Below are positions 7,239-13,800 of a stretch of DNA of 14,660 bases, in pieces. Below the pieces are notes generated by a model. That model saw only the letters and a list, made by a program, of their open reading frames with translations. It did no database searches and was not told where the DNA came from. The stretch lies in contig JASHVU010000312.1 of assembly GCA_030044455.1 (NCBI GenBank), positions 1 to 14,660 on the forward strand. Reading direction: 5' to 3'. How positions within the stretch are numbered: the first letter of the stretch is position 1; each line of letters starts with the position of its first letter. The stretch is from Acidobacteriaceae bacterium (lineage in GTDB: Bacteria; Acidobacteriota; Terriglobia; Terriglobales; Acidobacteriaceae). The position numbers were made by a program, and so were the translations under genes.

Positions 7239-8039
7239 TCATTGAGAAACCAGGACCCCGTCTAACTCACCCGCGGATTCCAAATCCAAATAGACGGTTG
7301 CATCCGGATGGGTGCGGAGGATCGTCGCGGGACACGCCGTCGAGATCGGTTCAGTGAGTGCACGCCGTACAATCCCGGCCTTGCGCCTTCCGGGTACAGA
7401 GACAATCAGTTTGGGCACGCGCATCAAGGCAGGAATGGTAAGCGTAATTGCATATTCCGGTACCTGCTCAACGCTGGCAAACCAACCTTCTGCTGTTTGC
7501 TGCTGCCGGCATGTGGCATCAAGTTGAACGGTCTTCGCATCCACTGGGTCGGTAAAGTCTGCTATCGGGGGGTCGTTAAAGGCCAGGTGACCGTTTTCTC
7601 CGATACCCAGGAGACACAGTTGTGGGTCGGCAGTTCGAATCTTGTCAGCGTACTCGCGCCCAGTCCTTTCAGAATCCTCCGCGCTTCCGTTGATTTCAAG
7701 GAAACTCTTCATGTTCACTTTCTCCGTCAATCTCTCGCGAAGATAGCGGCGGAATGAGGCGGGATGATCCGCAGCTATGCCCACATATTCATCCATATGG
7801 AAGCCGCGAATCTTGCTCCAGGGAAGATCTGCCATGCTGGTAAGCTCATTGAGCGTAGCGATCTGAGAAGCTCCCGTAGCGAAAATGACTGCTATCGAGT
7901 TATGAGTCTTTGCCAACTCGATGAAAGCTTGTGCCGCGGCTCGGGCAGCGGCTGCGCCTGCCGCTTGACCCGTAGGATGGACCTCTACTTTCAACCGTTC
8001 GAACTGGTAGCACTTCGCTTGAACCATTTTTTCAGTCAA
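7239..8039 (-). CDS. nagB: NagB-like glucosamine/galactosamine-6-phosphate deaminase
   Basis: Cytoplasmic hexosamine-6-phosphate deaminase/isomerase family (NagB; the galactosamine-specific homologue is AgaI). It would convert an aminosugar 6-phosphate to a ketose 6-phosphate plus ammonia. The product is 266 residues, the usual NagB length. Motifs are FATGASQ (53-59, phosphate-binding loop), GFHMDEYVG (79-87, with Asp83 the enolisation base) and LLGIGENGHLAFNDPP (143-158). In the last, His151 matches the ring-opening His, and Asp156 stands where E. coli NagB has a Glu. VPGRRKA (215-221) is a basic active-site loop. TTG at 8039 is the start because GAGGAG sits six bases upstream. GTG 8096 and ATG 8027 are alternatives. 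It lies between agaS and the oxidoreductase. Acting beside AgaS, it may work on glucosamine-6-P or duplicate the galactosamine step; that is inference. Confidence 0.9.
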   Translation of the reverse strand: MTEKMVQAKCYQFERLKVEVHPTGQAAGAAAARAAAQAFIELAKTHNSIAVIFATGASQIATLNELTSMADLPWSKIRGFHMDEYVGIAADHPASFRRYLRERLTEKVNMKSFLEINGSAEDSERTGREYADKIRTADPQLCLLGIGENGHLAFNDPPIADFTDPVDAKTVQLDATCRQQQTAEGWFASVEQVPEYAITLTIPALMRVPKLIVSVPGRRKAGIVRRALTEPISTACPATILRTHPDATVYLDLESAGELDGVLVSQ

Positions 8040-8045
8040 TTCTGG

Positions 8046-8051
8046 CTCCTC
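8046..8051 (-). promoter_or_regulatory. Strong Shine-Dalgarno pointing to a TTG start for nagB
   Basis: GAGGAG on the minus strand is six bases before TTG 8039. The next ATG (8027) is 18 bases away and too far, and the GTG at 8096 lies upstream of the site. This decides the start. Confidence 0.7.
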
Positions 8052-8287
8052 TTTTGTTGCGACACCCGCAAAGATTGAACGCTCAATGCCTGACACGATA
8101 AGGGCGCTGCATGATAATGCACGAGTTCGATGTGAAGGTTTACGTTGGGCGCATGCGTCGTCTCACCCAACGAACGTCAGCGTCGTCAATCCGAAAAGAA
8201 TCGGCCATACGCGCAATCATCGACCATGAATAAAACCCTTTGACAAATCCGGAGCCAGAGTGGCTTTCAATGATTCTTGAAGCACAT

Positions 8288-8316
8288 AACCAGTCTGTCG
8301 AAACGGCAGTCTGGTT
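8288..8316. promoter_or_regulatory. Imperfect inverted and direct repeat in the nagB leader
   Basis: AACCAG at 8288-8293 pairs with CTGGTT at 8311-8316. After one mismatch, CTG (8295-8297) pairs with CAG (8307-8309), giving nine pairs around a nine-base loop. The same stretch holds CAGTCTG twice as a direct repeat (8291-8297, 8307-8313) with a 16-bp period. It could be an operator or an RNA hairpin. No T-run follows on the minus strand, so an intrinsic terminator for agaS is unlikely. Confidence 0.35.
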
Positions 8317-8382
8317 AAGTGAAACAGGTGCGATATGCGCCATGGCCTATCGTTCACACACGATTCGGATGCGGAAATACGG

Positions 8383-9516
8383 TTACAGCCCTTGCGTCAC
8401 GGCATCCAAGGGAAAAGCTGGATGAATCCTCACGCCCTGAACGACTCGATTGATCACACCGTTGGGGCTTGGGTTATCGGGATTCAAACCAATTCTCAGA
8501 CTCAAGTGATATCCGATGAACTGCGGGCCCAAAATCTCGTAGGGCGTGCGCAAAGCATCGTTCGACCGCGGAGCTACGGCTGGAATGACGGCGTCGAATA
8601 AATCTTTCGAATCGTCCGGGTCCACGATGCCGACCAGGTATCCGATTTTTTTCGCGCGAAGCTCATTGATCAAATCTTCCTCATAACGGCGGCGCACCAG
8701 ATCGCTGGATAACAGGCAGAGGACAAGGGTATCAGACTTAACGAAAGACATTGGGCCGTGCCGCAGCCCCAGATGTGTCTCGGTGACAACGGGAAAGCGG
8801 CCAGCCGTCATCTCGAGCACCTTGAGTCCGGCTTCACGCGCCCAGCCGAGCAGCGGCGATGAGGACAGAATCACGATGCGGTCATGGGTGCGATCGGCCA
8901 CGCGCCGGCATGCTCGATCAATCTCGGGCAGCAATGCTGTCGCACGCGCGCTCAAGTCATCCACCGTGGCCGCGACCGCGTCCGCCTGGGCCAGAGCAAG
9001 TCCGGCCAACACCAGGTTGGAAAACGATCCTGTCATCACCAGACCTTGGTCATTGGTGCGCGGGTCGAGCGTAATCACCCCGTCGAGACTGGATTGAGAC
9101 AATGCGCCGTCTTCATTGCAGACAATCGCCAACTGCAGAATGTCAGGGCGGAGGGCGCGTACACGTTCGACAACTGCGGTGCTTTCCGGACTGTCGCCGG
9201 ATCGGGCCAGAGAGATCACTGCATCCACATCCACCAGGTATCGTTCCGCATCGACCAGCAAGTCGGTAGTAGGAACGGCACATGCCCGGGGCCAGGCTGA
9301 GGCCACTGCGGTTGCTGCGTAGGCCGATGTTCCCGCCCCGGTAAGCAGGACACGAGCATGTTGAAGCTTGGCTGTCAGTTGCATACGTACCGATGCGGAA
9401 TGAACGGTTCTCAGCGTGACCGGCCAAAGTGAAGGCTGACGGAGGATTTCCGGCATGGTGAATTTAGGAGCGGTGTGAACGCCAGCCTCCGCTTGCGCGC
9501 TCTGATCGTGTGACAT
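8383..9516 (-). CDS. agaS: AgaS-type SIS-domain galactosamine-6-phosphate deaminase/isomerase
   Basis: Cytoplasmic double-SIS protein of the AgaS family, which converts D-galactosamine-6-phosphate to tagatose-6-phosphate with release of ammonia in GalNAc/GalN catabolism. It has 377 residues; E. coli AgaS is about 384. From memory of AgaS, the shared motifs in order are EILRQPSLW (23-31), VLLTGAGTSAY (56-66), VPTTDLLV (81-88), ISLARSGDSPES (101-112), ITLDPRTNDQGLVMTGSFS (148-166), AREAGLKVLEMTAGR (226-240), GLRHGPMSFV (250-259) and the C-terminal NRVVQGVRIHP (356-366). The C-terminal block is highly characteristic. ATG 9516 is chosen because GGAG lies five bases upstream and because the best promoter (9604-9632) lies downstream of the other candidate, ATG 9618. 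It heads the five-gene minus-strand block, and the KbaZ-type aldolase subunit encoded at the far right supports the tagatose route. Confidence 0.93.
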   Translation of the reverse strand: MSHDQSAQAEAGVHTAPKFTMPEILRQPSLWPVTLRTVHSASVRMQLTAKLQHARVLLTGAGTSAYAATAVASAWPRACAVPTTDLLVDAERYLVDVDAVISLARSGDSPESTAVVERVRALRPDILQLAIVCNEDGALSQSSLDGVITLDPRTNDQGLVMTGSFSNLVLAGLALAQADAVAATVDDLSARATALLPEIDRACRRVADRTHDRIVILSSSPLLGWAREAGLKVLEMTAGRFPVVTETHLGLRHGPMSFVKSDTLVLCLLSSDLVRRRYEEDLINELRAKKIGYLVGIVDPDDSKDLFDAVIPAVAPRSNDALRTPYEILGPQFIGYHLSLRIGLNPDNPSPNGVINRVVQGVRIHPAFPLDAVTQGL

Positions 9517-9521
9517 CGAAA

Positions 9522-9525
9522 CTCC
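9522..9525 (-). promoter_or_regulatory. Ribosome binding site that sets the agaS start
   Basis: GGAG on the minus strand lies five bases before ATG 9516. The resulting N-terminus (MSHDQSAQAEAG) gives a protein of normal AgaS length. Confidence 0.6.
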
Positions 9526-9598
9526 ATTCCGCGTTGCGCGGGCAACTTCCATTCGCGAAAGACTGCTCTTCGCGCTAATTGATCCAATATGAAGCCCT

Positions 9599-9641
9599 AC
9601 GAAAGGATATATTTGCATTACGTAACCGTCAAGCCTTTCGT
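9599..9641. promoter_or_regulatory. Inverted repeat flanking the agaS promoter, candidate operator
   Basis: ACGAAAGG at 9599-9606 and CCTTTCGT at 9634-9641 form a perfect 8-bp inverted repeat with a 27-bp spacer. They overlap the -10 box and abut the -35 box. The palindrome TTACGTAA at 9618-9625 lies almost exactly at the centre. This layout suits a repressor that blocks RNA polymerase. The regulator is not in the window and its family is unknown. Confidence 0.45.
9604..9632 (-). promoter_or_regulatory. Sigma70-type promoter for the agaS operon
   Basis: On the minus strand TTGACG (9632-9627) is followed after 17 bp by TATCCT (9609-9604). An overlapping TATATC would give a 15-bp spacing. Transcription would start near 9597, leaving a leader of about 80 bases before ATG 9516. 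The spacer includes the 8-bp palindrome TTACGTAA (9618-9625). Confidence 0.55.
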
Positions 9642-9855
9642 TTTCAAAACATAGGAAAACAAACTTGAACTCCCAGATGTTTGCCGAGCCTGAAGAGCTT
9701 CACTCGCGATTCGCTTCCGTTCTCGAGGTAGGTCGGTTATCTGATGCAGCCAACTCGACGGTGTGCTTCTATGGCGAGCGGCTTTGTGGAGAGCGGGTGC
9801 AATCAAAACAATCCGTTCGCCTTCAGGGCCACTAAAGCTGGCGGGAAGTTTATCG

Positions 9856-9885
9856 TTGACACGAACGGGCCTCCTGCATCATATT
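9856..9885 (+). promoter_or_regulatory. Sigma70-type promoter for the alpha-galactosidase gene
   Basis: A consensus TTGACA at 9856-9861 is followed after 18 bp by CATATT (9880-9885), or after 17 bp by TCATAT. The leader would be about 160 bases. The perfect -35 box and the position in a divergent gap make this a good candidate, though there is no direct proof of use. Confidence 0.5.
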
Positions 9886-9908
9886 ACGAACCGTGCCTGT
9901 ATGTTTCG

Positions 9909-9928
9909 TTTGTCTTCGACTTTGTCTT
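9909..9928 (+). repeat. TTTGTCTT direct repeat in the leader of the alpha-galactosidase gene
   Basis: TTTGTCTT occurs at 9909-9916 and again at 9921-9928. The period of 12 bp is close to one helical turn. It starts about 24 bases after the predicted -10 box. It could be a regulator site; chance is not excluded. Confidence 0.3.
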
Positions 9929-10042
9929 AATCGAAAGCGATCGGAGCTGGCCGTCGAAGACGCCTGCTATGGCCGGATGGGGTCGGACCGGGTATGAAAT
10001 GGCCATCAAGTGCACCCCGTGCCATGTCTGCCGCAAAGAACG

Positions 10043-10048
10043 AAGGAG
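10043..10048 (+). promoter_or_regulatory. Ribosome binding site of the alpha-galactosidase gene
   Basis: AAGGAG five bases before ATG 10054 confirms the start; the product begins directly with a Sec signal peptide. Confidence 0.6.
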
Positions 10049-10053
10049 ATTGA

Positions 10054-12561
10054 ATGAAGCAATGGTCTAACGGGAAGTTATGCGCGATTCTCGCCGCCGG
10101 CGCGGTTGCCATTGGAATTCCAGCCCTCGCAAGCCAATCCAACCAGGCGACGTCCCCTGATGAGACGCACGGGCTAGGGTCGATCCAAGGGAAAGGCCTG
10201 TCAGTTGAAATCAACCCGGACGGCTCCTACTCGATCGATGAGGTCGGCATTCCAGGTCGAGTGATGCGTTCCGATGTTGAGGCCGACGTCGATTCAGAGG
10301 CGCTGCGATCGTCGGCATACCCACAACACAAGACAGTTCACTCTGAGTTTCATGACGAATTCGGGTCAGGGTCGGTACTGACCGTAACCCATACCGGCCT
10401 CCCGGGCAAACCGGACCTGGTCTGCATTCTGCGTCTCTACCACGATCAATCGTGGGGCGATCTTGAAGTCAAGGTGCTCAATACTACGAGTCGAACCATC
10501 ACGGTGCAGGCCATTCGGAGTATTCACGCGACGGCAGCGCCGGTCATCAACTTGAATGGTCCGGCTTCAGCGGATCGCATCCTCTCAGATAGTTACAGCG
10601 AGGACCGGCCTCAGCTCGCGATTCGCGACCTGGGTGATGGCCGAAATGGGGTGCACCGCGCCGTTGGAAGCCAGCTGATCTATAACCGCGAAAGTGGACA
10701 GAGCCTTTTCATTGGCGCGCTTACTTCTGACCGCTTGTTGACGATATTCCATCTGAAGGAGCAATCGACGGGCGCCGGCGCCGAGATCACTTCCTATGAA
10801 GCCGTGGCCACGGGCACGACTGAGATTATGAAAGAGGAATCGCTCCGTCATTCACCAGCCTCTGAACAAGTAAGCCTCAGCCTGCCTGTCAAATCTGGAG
10901 GGAGCCTATCGTCTGAACGCCTCATGTTTGCGGCGGGGGCCGACTATCATGCCCAACTGGAGCAATACGGCCGGGCAATCCGGCTGCTGCATAACGCTCG
11001 AATCGATACTCCGAGCCCAATGGGGTGGTGGAGTTGGACGGCTTATTACTTCGGTCTCAACCAGGGAGCCGCAATCACCAATGCGTTGTGGCTGGCAGAA
11101 AACCTGAAACAGCTTGGATATAACTATTATCAAATTGATGAGGGTTACCAATACGCACGCGGAGAATACACAACTCCCGACGTAAACTTATTCCCTCGCG
11201 GACTCGGCTATGTTGCAGACGTGGTGCGCCACAACGGCATCACTTTTGGCGTATGGACGGCGCCCTTTGAAGTATCGGAGCGCGCCTGGGTGTATCAGAA
11301 TCACAAAGACTGGTTACTGCACAATGCGGCTGGTCAGCTTATCCACATTGGCACCGTTACGGATCATAACGATCCGTTATATGTGCTTGACACCACCAAC
11401 CCTGGCGCCCAGGACTACCTTAAACAGACTTATAGCACTCTTTACAACTGGGGCGTCCGTTTTATCAAGATGGATTTCATGGACGACGCAGCGGTCGAAG
11501 GCGCCTACTATCGCCCCAACACAACTGCTCTTGAGGCGCAACGGATCGGCCTGAAGATTATCCGCAGCACCGTCGGCGAAGACGTTGTACTGGATAAGGA
11601 CGGCAGCGTGATGCTGAATCCAGTTGGGATTGTGGACACAGGCCGAATTTCTCAAGACACGGGGCATACATTTGGAGCCTCAAAAGACGCCGCTTCCGGT
11701 ATCGCTGCACGCTACTATATGGATCGCAATTTCTTTGTCTCCGACCCGGACGCATTCACCGTTTCCACTCAGACCGTCGATGACCAGTCATGGCACGGAG
11801 GACAGCGTCCACTCAGTCTCGAGGAGGCAAAAGTCTCCATCTCTCTGGCGGCGATGGCCGGGGGCATGTTTGAGCTTGGAGACGACTTGCCCACCCTGGG
11901 CGCGTCGCCGGAACGGCTGGCGTTGGTAAAGAATCCCGATCTTCTTGACCTGGTCCGTCTCAGCCGTGCCTCCACACCGATCGATCTGATGACCTACGCG
12001 GCCAGCGATTTACAACCCAGCATTTTTCTGCTGAAGGAAGACAATCGTCAGTCCATCCTTACCGTATTCAATTGGACGGAAGGAGAGCTCAAGCGCGCTG
12101 TCAATTTGGCCAGTCTTGGATTGAAGGCGAGCGGCGATTACCAAATCACCGAGGTGTTCGGCGACGAAAGCTGCTGCAACATTTCTTCGGGTTCAATTGA
12201 TGTAGCTCAGCCGTCGCACTCCGTTCGCATGTTGAAGCTGATTGACAACGCCGTTCCTGCTGCTCCGCCTTCATTTGAGGTGCAATCGTCAACCACAGGC
12301 AAGGCAGGGGAGACATTGACTTTCAGCGGCGAGGGGTCATCTAACGGTGCGCCGGTTCTAACCTACCACTGGGACTTTGGAGATGGATCCGCAGCGGATG
12401 GGAAAAAAGTCCATCACGCTTATACGCTCGCGGGTGAATACAAAGTGCATGTAACCGCAACCGGCCTTGATGCAACGGCGAATTCCAAGGACATCAAGGT
12501 CACGATATCCGGTACCATCGCAACACGGTTTGTTCCGGCCGACAAGAAGCGACCCGAGTGA
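10054..12561 (+). CDS. Secreted clan GH-D (GH36/GH27-like) alpha-galactosidase or alpha-N-acetylgalactosaminidase with C-terminal PKD domain
   Basis: Retaining alpha-galactosidase-type hydrolase, 835 residues, predicted secreted. In order: Sec signal peptide (residues 1-27, hydrophobic core ending ALAS), N-terminal beta-sandwich (about 45-300), catalytic (beta/alpha)8 barrel (about 320-640), a C-terminal beta domain (to about 733) and a PKD domain (about 738-820, WDFGDGS at 773-779). Barrel motifs are PMGWWSWTAYY (322-332), NYYQIDEGYQ (357-366), GVWTAPFE (399-406), FIKMDFMDD (470-478, Asp474 the likely nucleophile), GRISQDTG (530-537, Asp535 a candidate acid/base) and FVSDPDAF (561-568). Ribosome site AAGGAG is at 10043-10048. 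It is divergent from agaS and upstream of a sugar kinase and a tagatose-bisphosphate aldolase subunit, so alpha-linked galactose or GalNAc is the expected product. The choice between them cannot be made from the sequence. Confidence 0.9.
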   Translation: MKQWSNGKLCAILAAGAVAIGIPALASQSNQATSPDETHGLGSIQGKGLSVEINPDGSYSIDEVGIPGRVMRSDVEADVDSEALRSSAYPQHKTVHSEFHDEFGSGSVLTVTHTGLPGKPDLVCILRLYHDQSWGDLEVKVLNTTSRTITVQAIRSIHATAAPVINLNGPASADRILSDSYSEDRPQLAIRDLGDGRNGVHRAVGSQLIYNRESGQSLFIGALTSDRLLTIFHLKEQSTGAGAEITSYEAVATGTTEIMKEESLRHSPASEQVSLSLPVKSGGSLSSERLMFAAGADYHAQLEQYGRAIRLLHNARIDTPSPMGWWSWTAYYFGLNQGAAITNALWLAENLKQLGYNYYQIDEGYQYARGEYTTPDVNLFPRGLGYVADVVRHNGITFGVWTAPFEVSERAWVYQNHKDWLLHNAAGQLIHIGTVTDHNDPLYVLDTTNPGAQDYLKQTYSTLYNWGVRFIKMDFMDDAAVEGAYYRPNTTALEAQRIGLKIIRSTVGEDVVLDKDGSVMLNPVGIVDTGRISQDTGHTFGASKDAASGIAARYYMDRNFFVSDPDAFTVSTQTVDDQSWHGGQRPLSLEEAKVSISLAAMAGGMFELGDDLPTLGASPERLALVKNPDLLDLVRLSRASTPIDLMTYAASDLQPSIFLLKEDNRQSILTVFNWTEGELKRAVNLASLGLKASGDYQITEVFGDESCCNISSGSIDVAQPSHSVRMLKLIDNAVPAAPPSFEVQSSTTGKAGETLTFSGEGSSNGAPVLTYHWDFGDGSAADGKKVHHAYTLAGEYKVHVTATGLDATANSKDIKVTISGTIATRFVPADKKRPE

Positions 12562-12689
12562 GCTGACGGAGCTTAATTCGCGCGCCGTGCGCGGGCAATG
12601 CAACGGTCAGTTGATGGCGTAAGGCGAAGGCCTTCTGCTGCAGCTTGTATTCGGGCGCAAAGGACGAGATCTGTTCAATAATCGGATCG

Positions 12690-13688
12690 ATGGAGAGTAA
12701 GAACGCAACCGAAATGGTGAATACCAGCATGCACGAAGGCGCTCAGGAACGTCCAGATGTTGCGATTGTGGGAGAACTCAATCCTGATTTGATTTTTTAT
12801 GGGGTGCCACACGAACTGCCGGAAGAACGCGAAGTTCTGGCCAGTGGATTTACCCTTACACTCGGCAGTTCTTCGGCCATTCTCGCCCATAATCTATCAC
12901 TCCTCGGCAGCAAAGTAACCTTCAGCTCGCGCATCGGTTGCGATGCAATGGGAGAGATGTGCTGCCAGAGGCTGAGAGAGGCGGGCGTCGAGGTTGAGCG
13001 CGTTGTCAGGTCCGCCACAGGAAGCAGTACGGGGATCACTCTCATTCTTCCGCTCACCACCACGCGCCGCATCCTTACTTATCCTGGCGCGATGTTTGAA
13101 ATGGGGATCGAAGATCTGGACCTCGATTATCTGGCCACAGCCAGGCATTTCCATCTATCCTCACTCTTCCTGCATCGCAAGCTTTCACCGGATATCCCCG
13201 GATTATTCAAGGAAATGAAGCGGCGCGGTCTGACCACTTCCCTCGACACCAACGACGATCCGGAAGGCAATTGGGGCGGCGTGCTCAACGATGTGCTGGC
13301 GCTTGTCGACATTCTGCTCTGCACCGAGGATGAGCTGGCAAAGATCGCAAAAGTCGAAGCCGCCGCCGAGCACGTCGCCGCTCAAGTACCTCTGGTGGTT
13401 GTAAAGCGCGGAGCACGCGGGGCATCTGCCTACACTGAGGGGCGCAGGATCGACGTGCCTTCGCTGCGCGTCGACGTCATCGATTCCGTGGGCGCCGGCG
13501 ATACCTTCGACGCGGGTTTTCTTCATAAGTGGGTGCACAAGGCTGACCTGCAGACCTGTTTGGCCTATGGCAACCTTGCTGGAGGCCTATCCGTTACACG
13601 CTCCGGCGGAACGGAGGCTTTCATCGATTCTGCCTACCGCCAGCATTTCTTTGAACGGCACTGGCGGGGAAACACTCTGGTGCCCTGA
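12690..13688 (+). CDS. PfkB-family carbohydrate kinase, candidate tagatose-6-phosphate kinase
   Basis: Cytoplasmic ribokinase/PfkB-fold sugar kinase of 332 residues that would phosphorylate a sugar or sugar phosphate with ATP. Visible are DVAIVGELNPDLIFYG (23-38), TLGSSSAILAHNLSLLG (57-73, in place of the usual GGxxxN signature), SRIGCDAMGE (80-89) and the second PfkB signature DSVGAGDTFDAGFL (265-278) with catalytic Asp271. The altered first signature suggests a substrate other than ribose. Located between the alpha-galactosidase and the KbaZ-type subunit, it most plausibly makes tagatose-1,6-bisphosphate; this is inference, and fructokinase- or ketohexokinase-like activity is the main alternative. 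The start is uncertain. ATG 12690 has no clear ribosome site, ATG 12714 and 12729 are possible, and TTG 12645 is unlikely. The domain begins near residue 22 either way. Confidence 0.88.
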   Translation: MESKNATEMVNTSMHEGAQERPDVAIVGELNPDLIFYGVPHELPEEREVLASGFTLTLGSSSAILAHNLSLLGSKVTFSSRIGCDAMGEMCCQRLREAGVEVERVVRSATGSSTGITLILPLTTTRRILTYPGAMFEMGIEDLDLDYLATARHFHLSSLFLHRKLSPDIPGLFKEMKRRGLTTSLDTNDDPEGNWGGVLNDVLALVDILLCTEDELAKIAKVEAAAEHVAAQVPLVVVKRGARGASAYTEGRRIDVPSLRVDVIDSVGAGDTFDAGFLHKWVHKADLQTCLAYGNLAGGLSVTRSGGTEAFIDSAYRQHFFERHWRGNTLVP

Positions 13689-13790
13689 GCTGCGCCAGAA
13701 ACCTGCGTTCATTCGCTCCGTTTGAGTGTCTACTGGAATTACCGAATTGAGTATTGCCGCGATTTCTCGCCATATATGGACATGAATCAT

Positions 13791-13796
13791 GGAGGG
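13791..13796 (+). promoter_or_regulatory. Shine-Dalgarno pointing to a TTG start for the kbaZ-like gene
   Basis: GGAGGG lies four bases before TTG 13801. The in-frame ATG at 13789 overlaps this site and has no good site of its own. A weak sigma70-like pair lies upstream (TTGAGT 13747-13752, CATATA 13771-13776, 18 bp apart), so a separate promoter is possible. Confidence 0.6.
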
Positions 13797-13800
13797 TAAT

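Larger units (their letters stand above)
8040..8382. other. 343-bp gene-free gap between agaS and nagB
   Basis: No credible gene is seen on either strand; short open frames (minus 8140-8343, plus 8240-8425) have no recognisable motif or matching ribosome site. The stretch holds the paired CAGTCTG element at 8288-8316 and otherwise nothing I can name. In a compact operon a gap this long suggests an internal promoter, a long leader, or the remains of a lost gene. Confidence 0.5.
9517..10053. other. 537-bp divergent control region between agaS and the alpha-galactosidase gene
   Basis: No supported gene lies here. It holds the agaS promoter with its inverted repeat (9599-9641), a gene-free middle (about 9660-9840) in which I see nothing, a plus-strand promoter at 9856-9885, a TTTGTCTT direct repeat in the leader (9909-9928) and the ribosome site before 10054. 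A plus-strand open frame from 9744 overlaps the next gene but lacks a ribosome site and any motif. Confidence 0.6.

Noticed and set aside
8140..8343. Small minus-strand open frame in the agaS-nagB gap
   Set aside because: No ribosome site in a sensible place, no recognisable motif, and it overlaps the repeat element; a plus-strand frame (8240-8425) is no better.
9744..10070. Plus-strand open frame of 108 codons upstream of the alpha-galactosidase
   Set aside because: No ribosome site, no motif, and it covers the predicted promoter and runs into the next gene in another frame.
12579..12593. GC hairpin (CGCGC/GCGCG) after the alpha-galactosidase gene as terminator
   Set aside because: Only a five-bp stem and no T-run on either side. 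The 10-bp palindrome GAAGGCCTTC at 12626-12635 also lacks supporting features.
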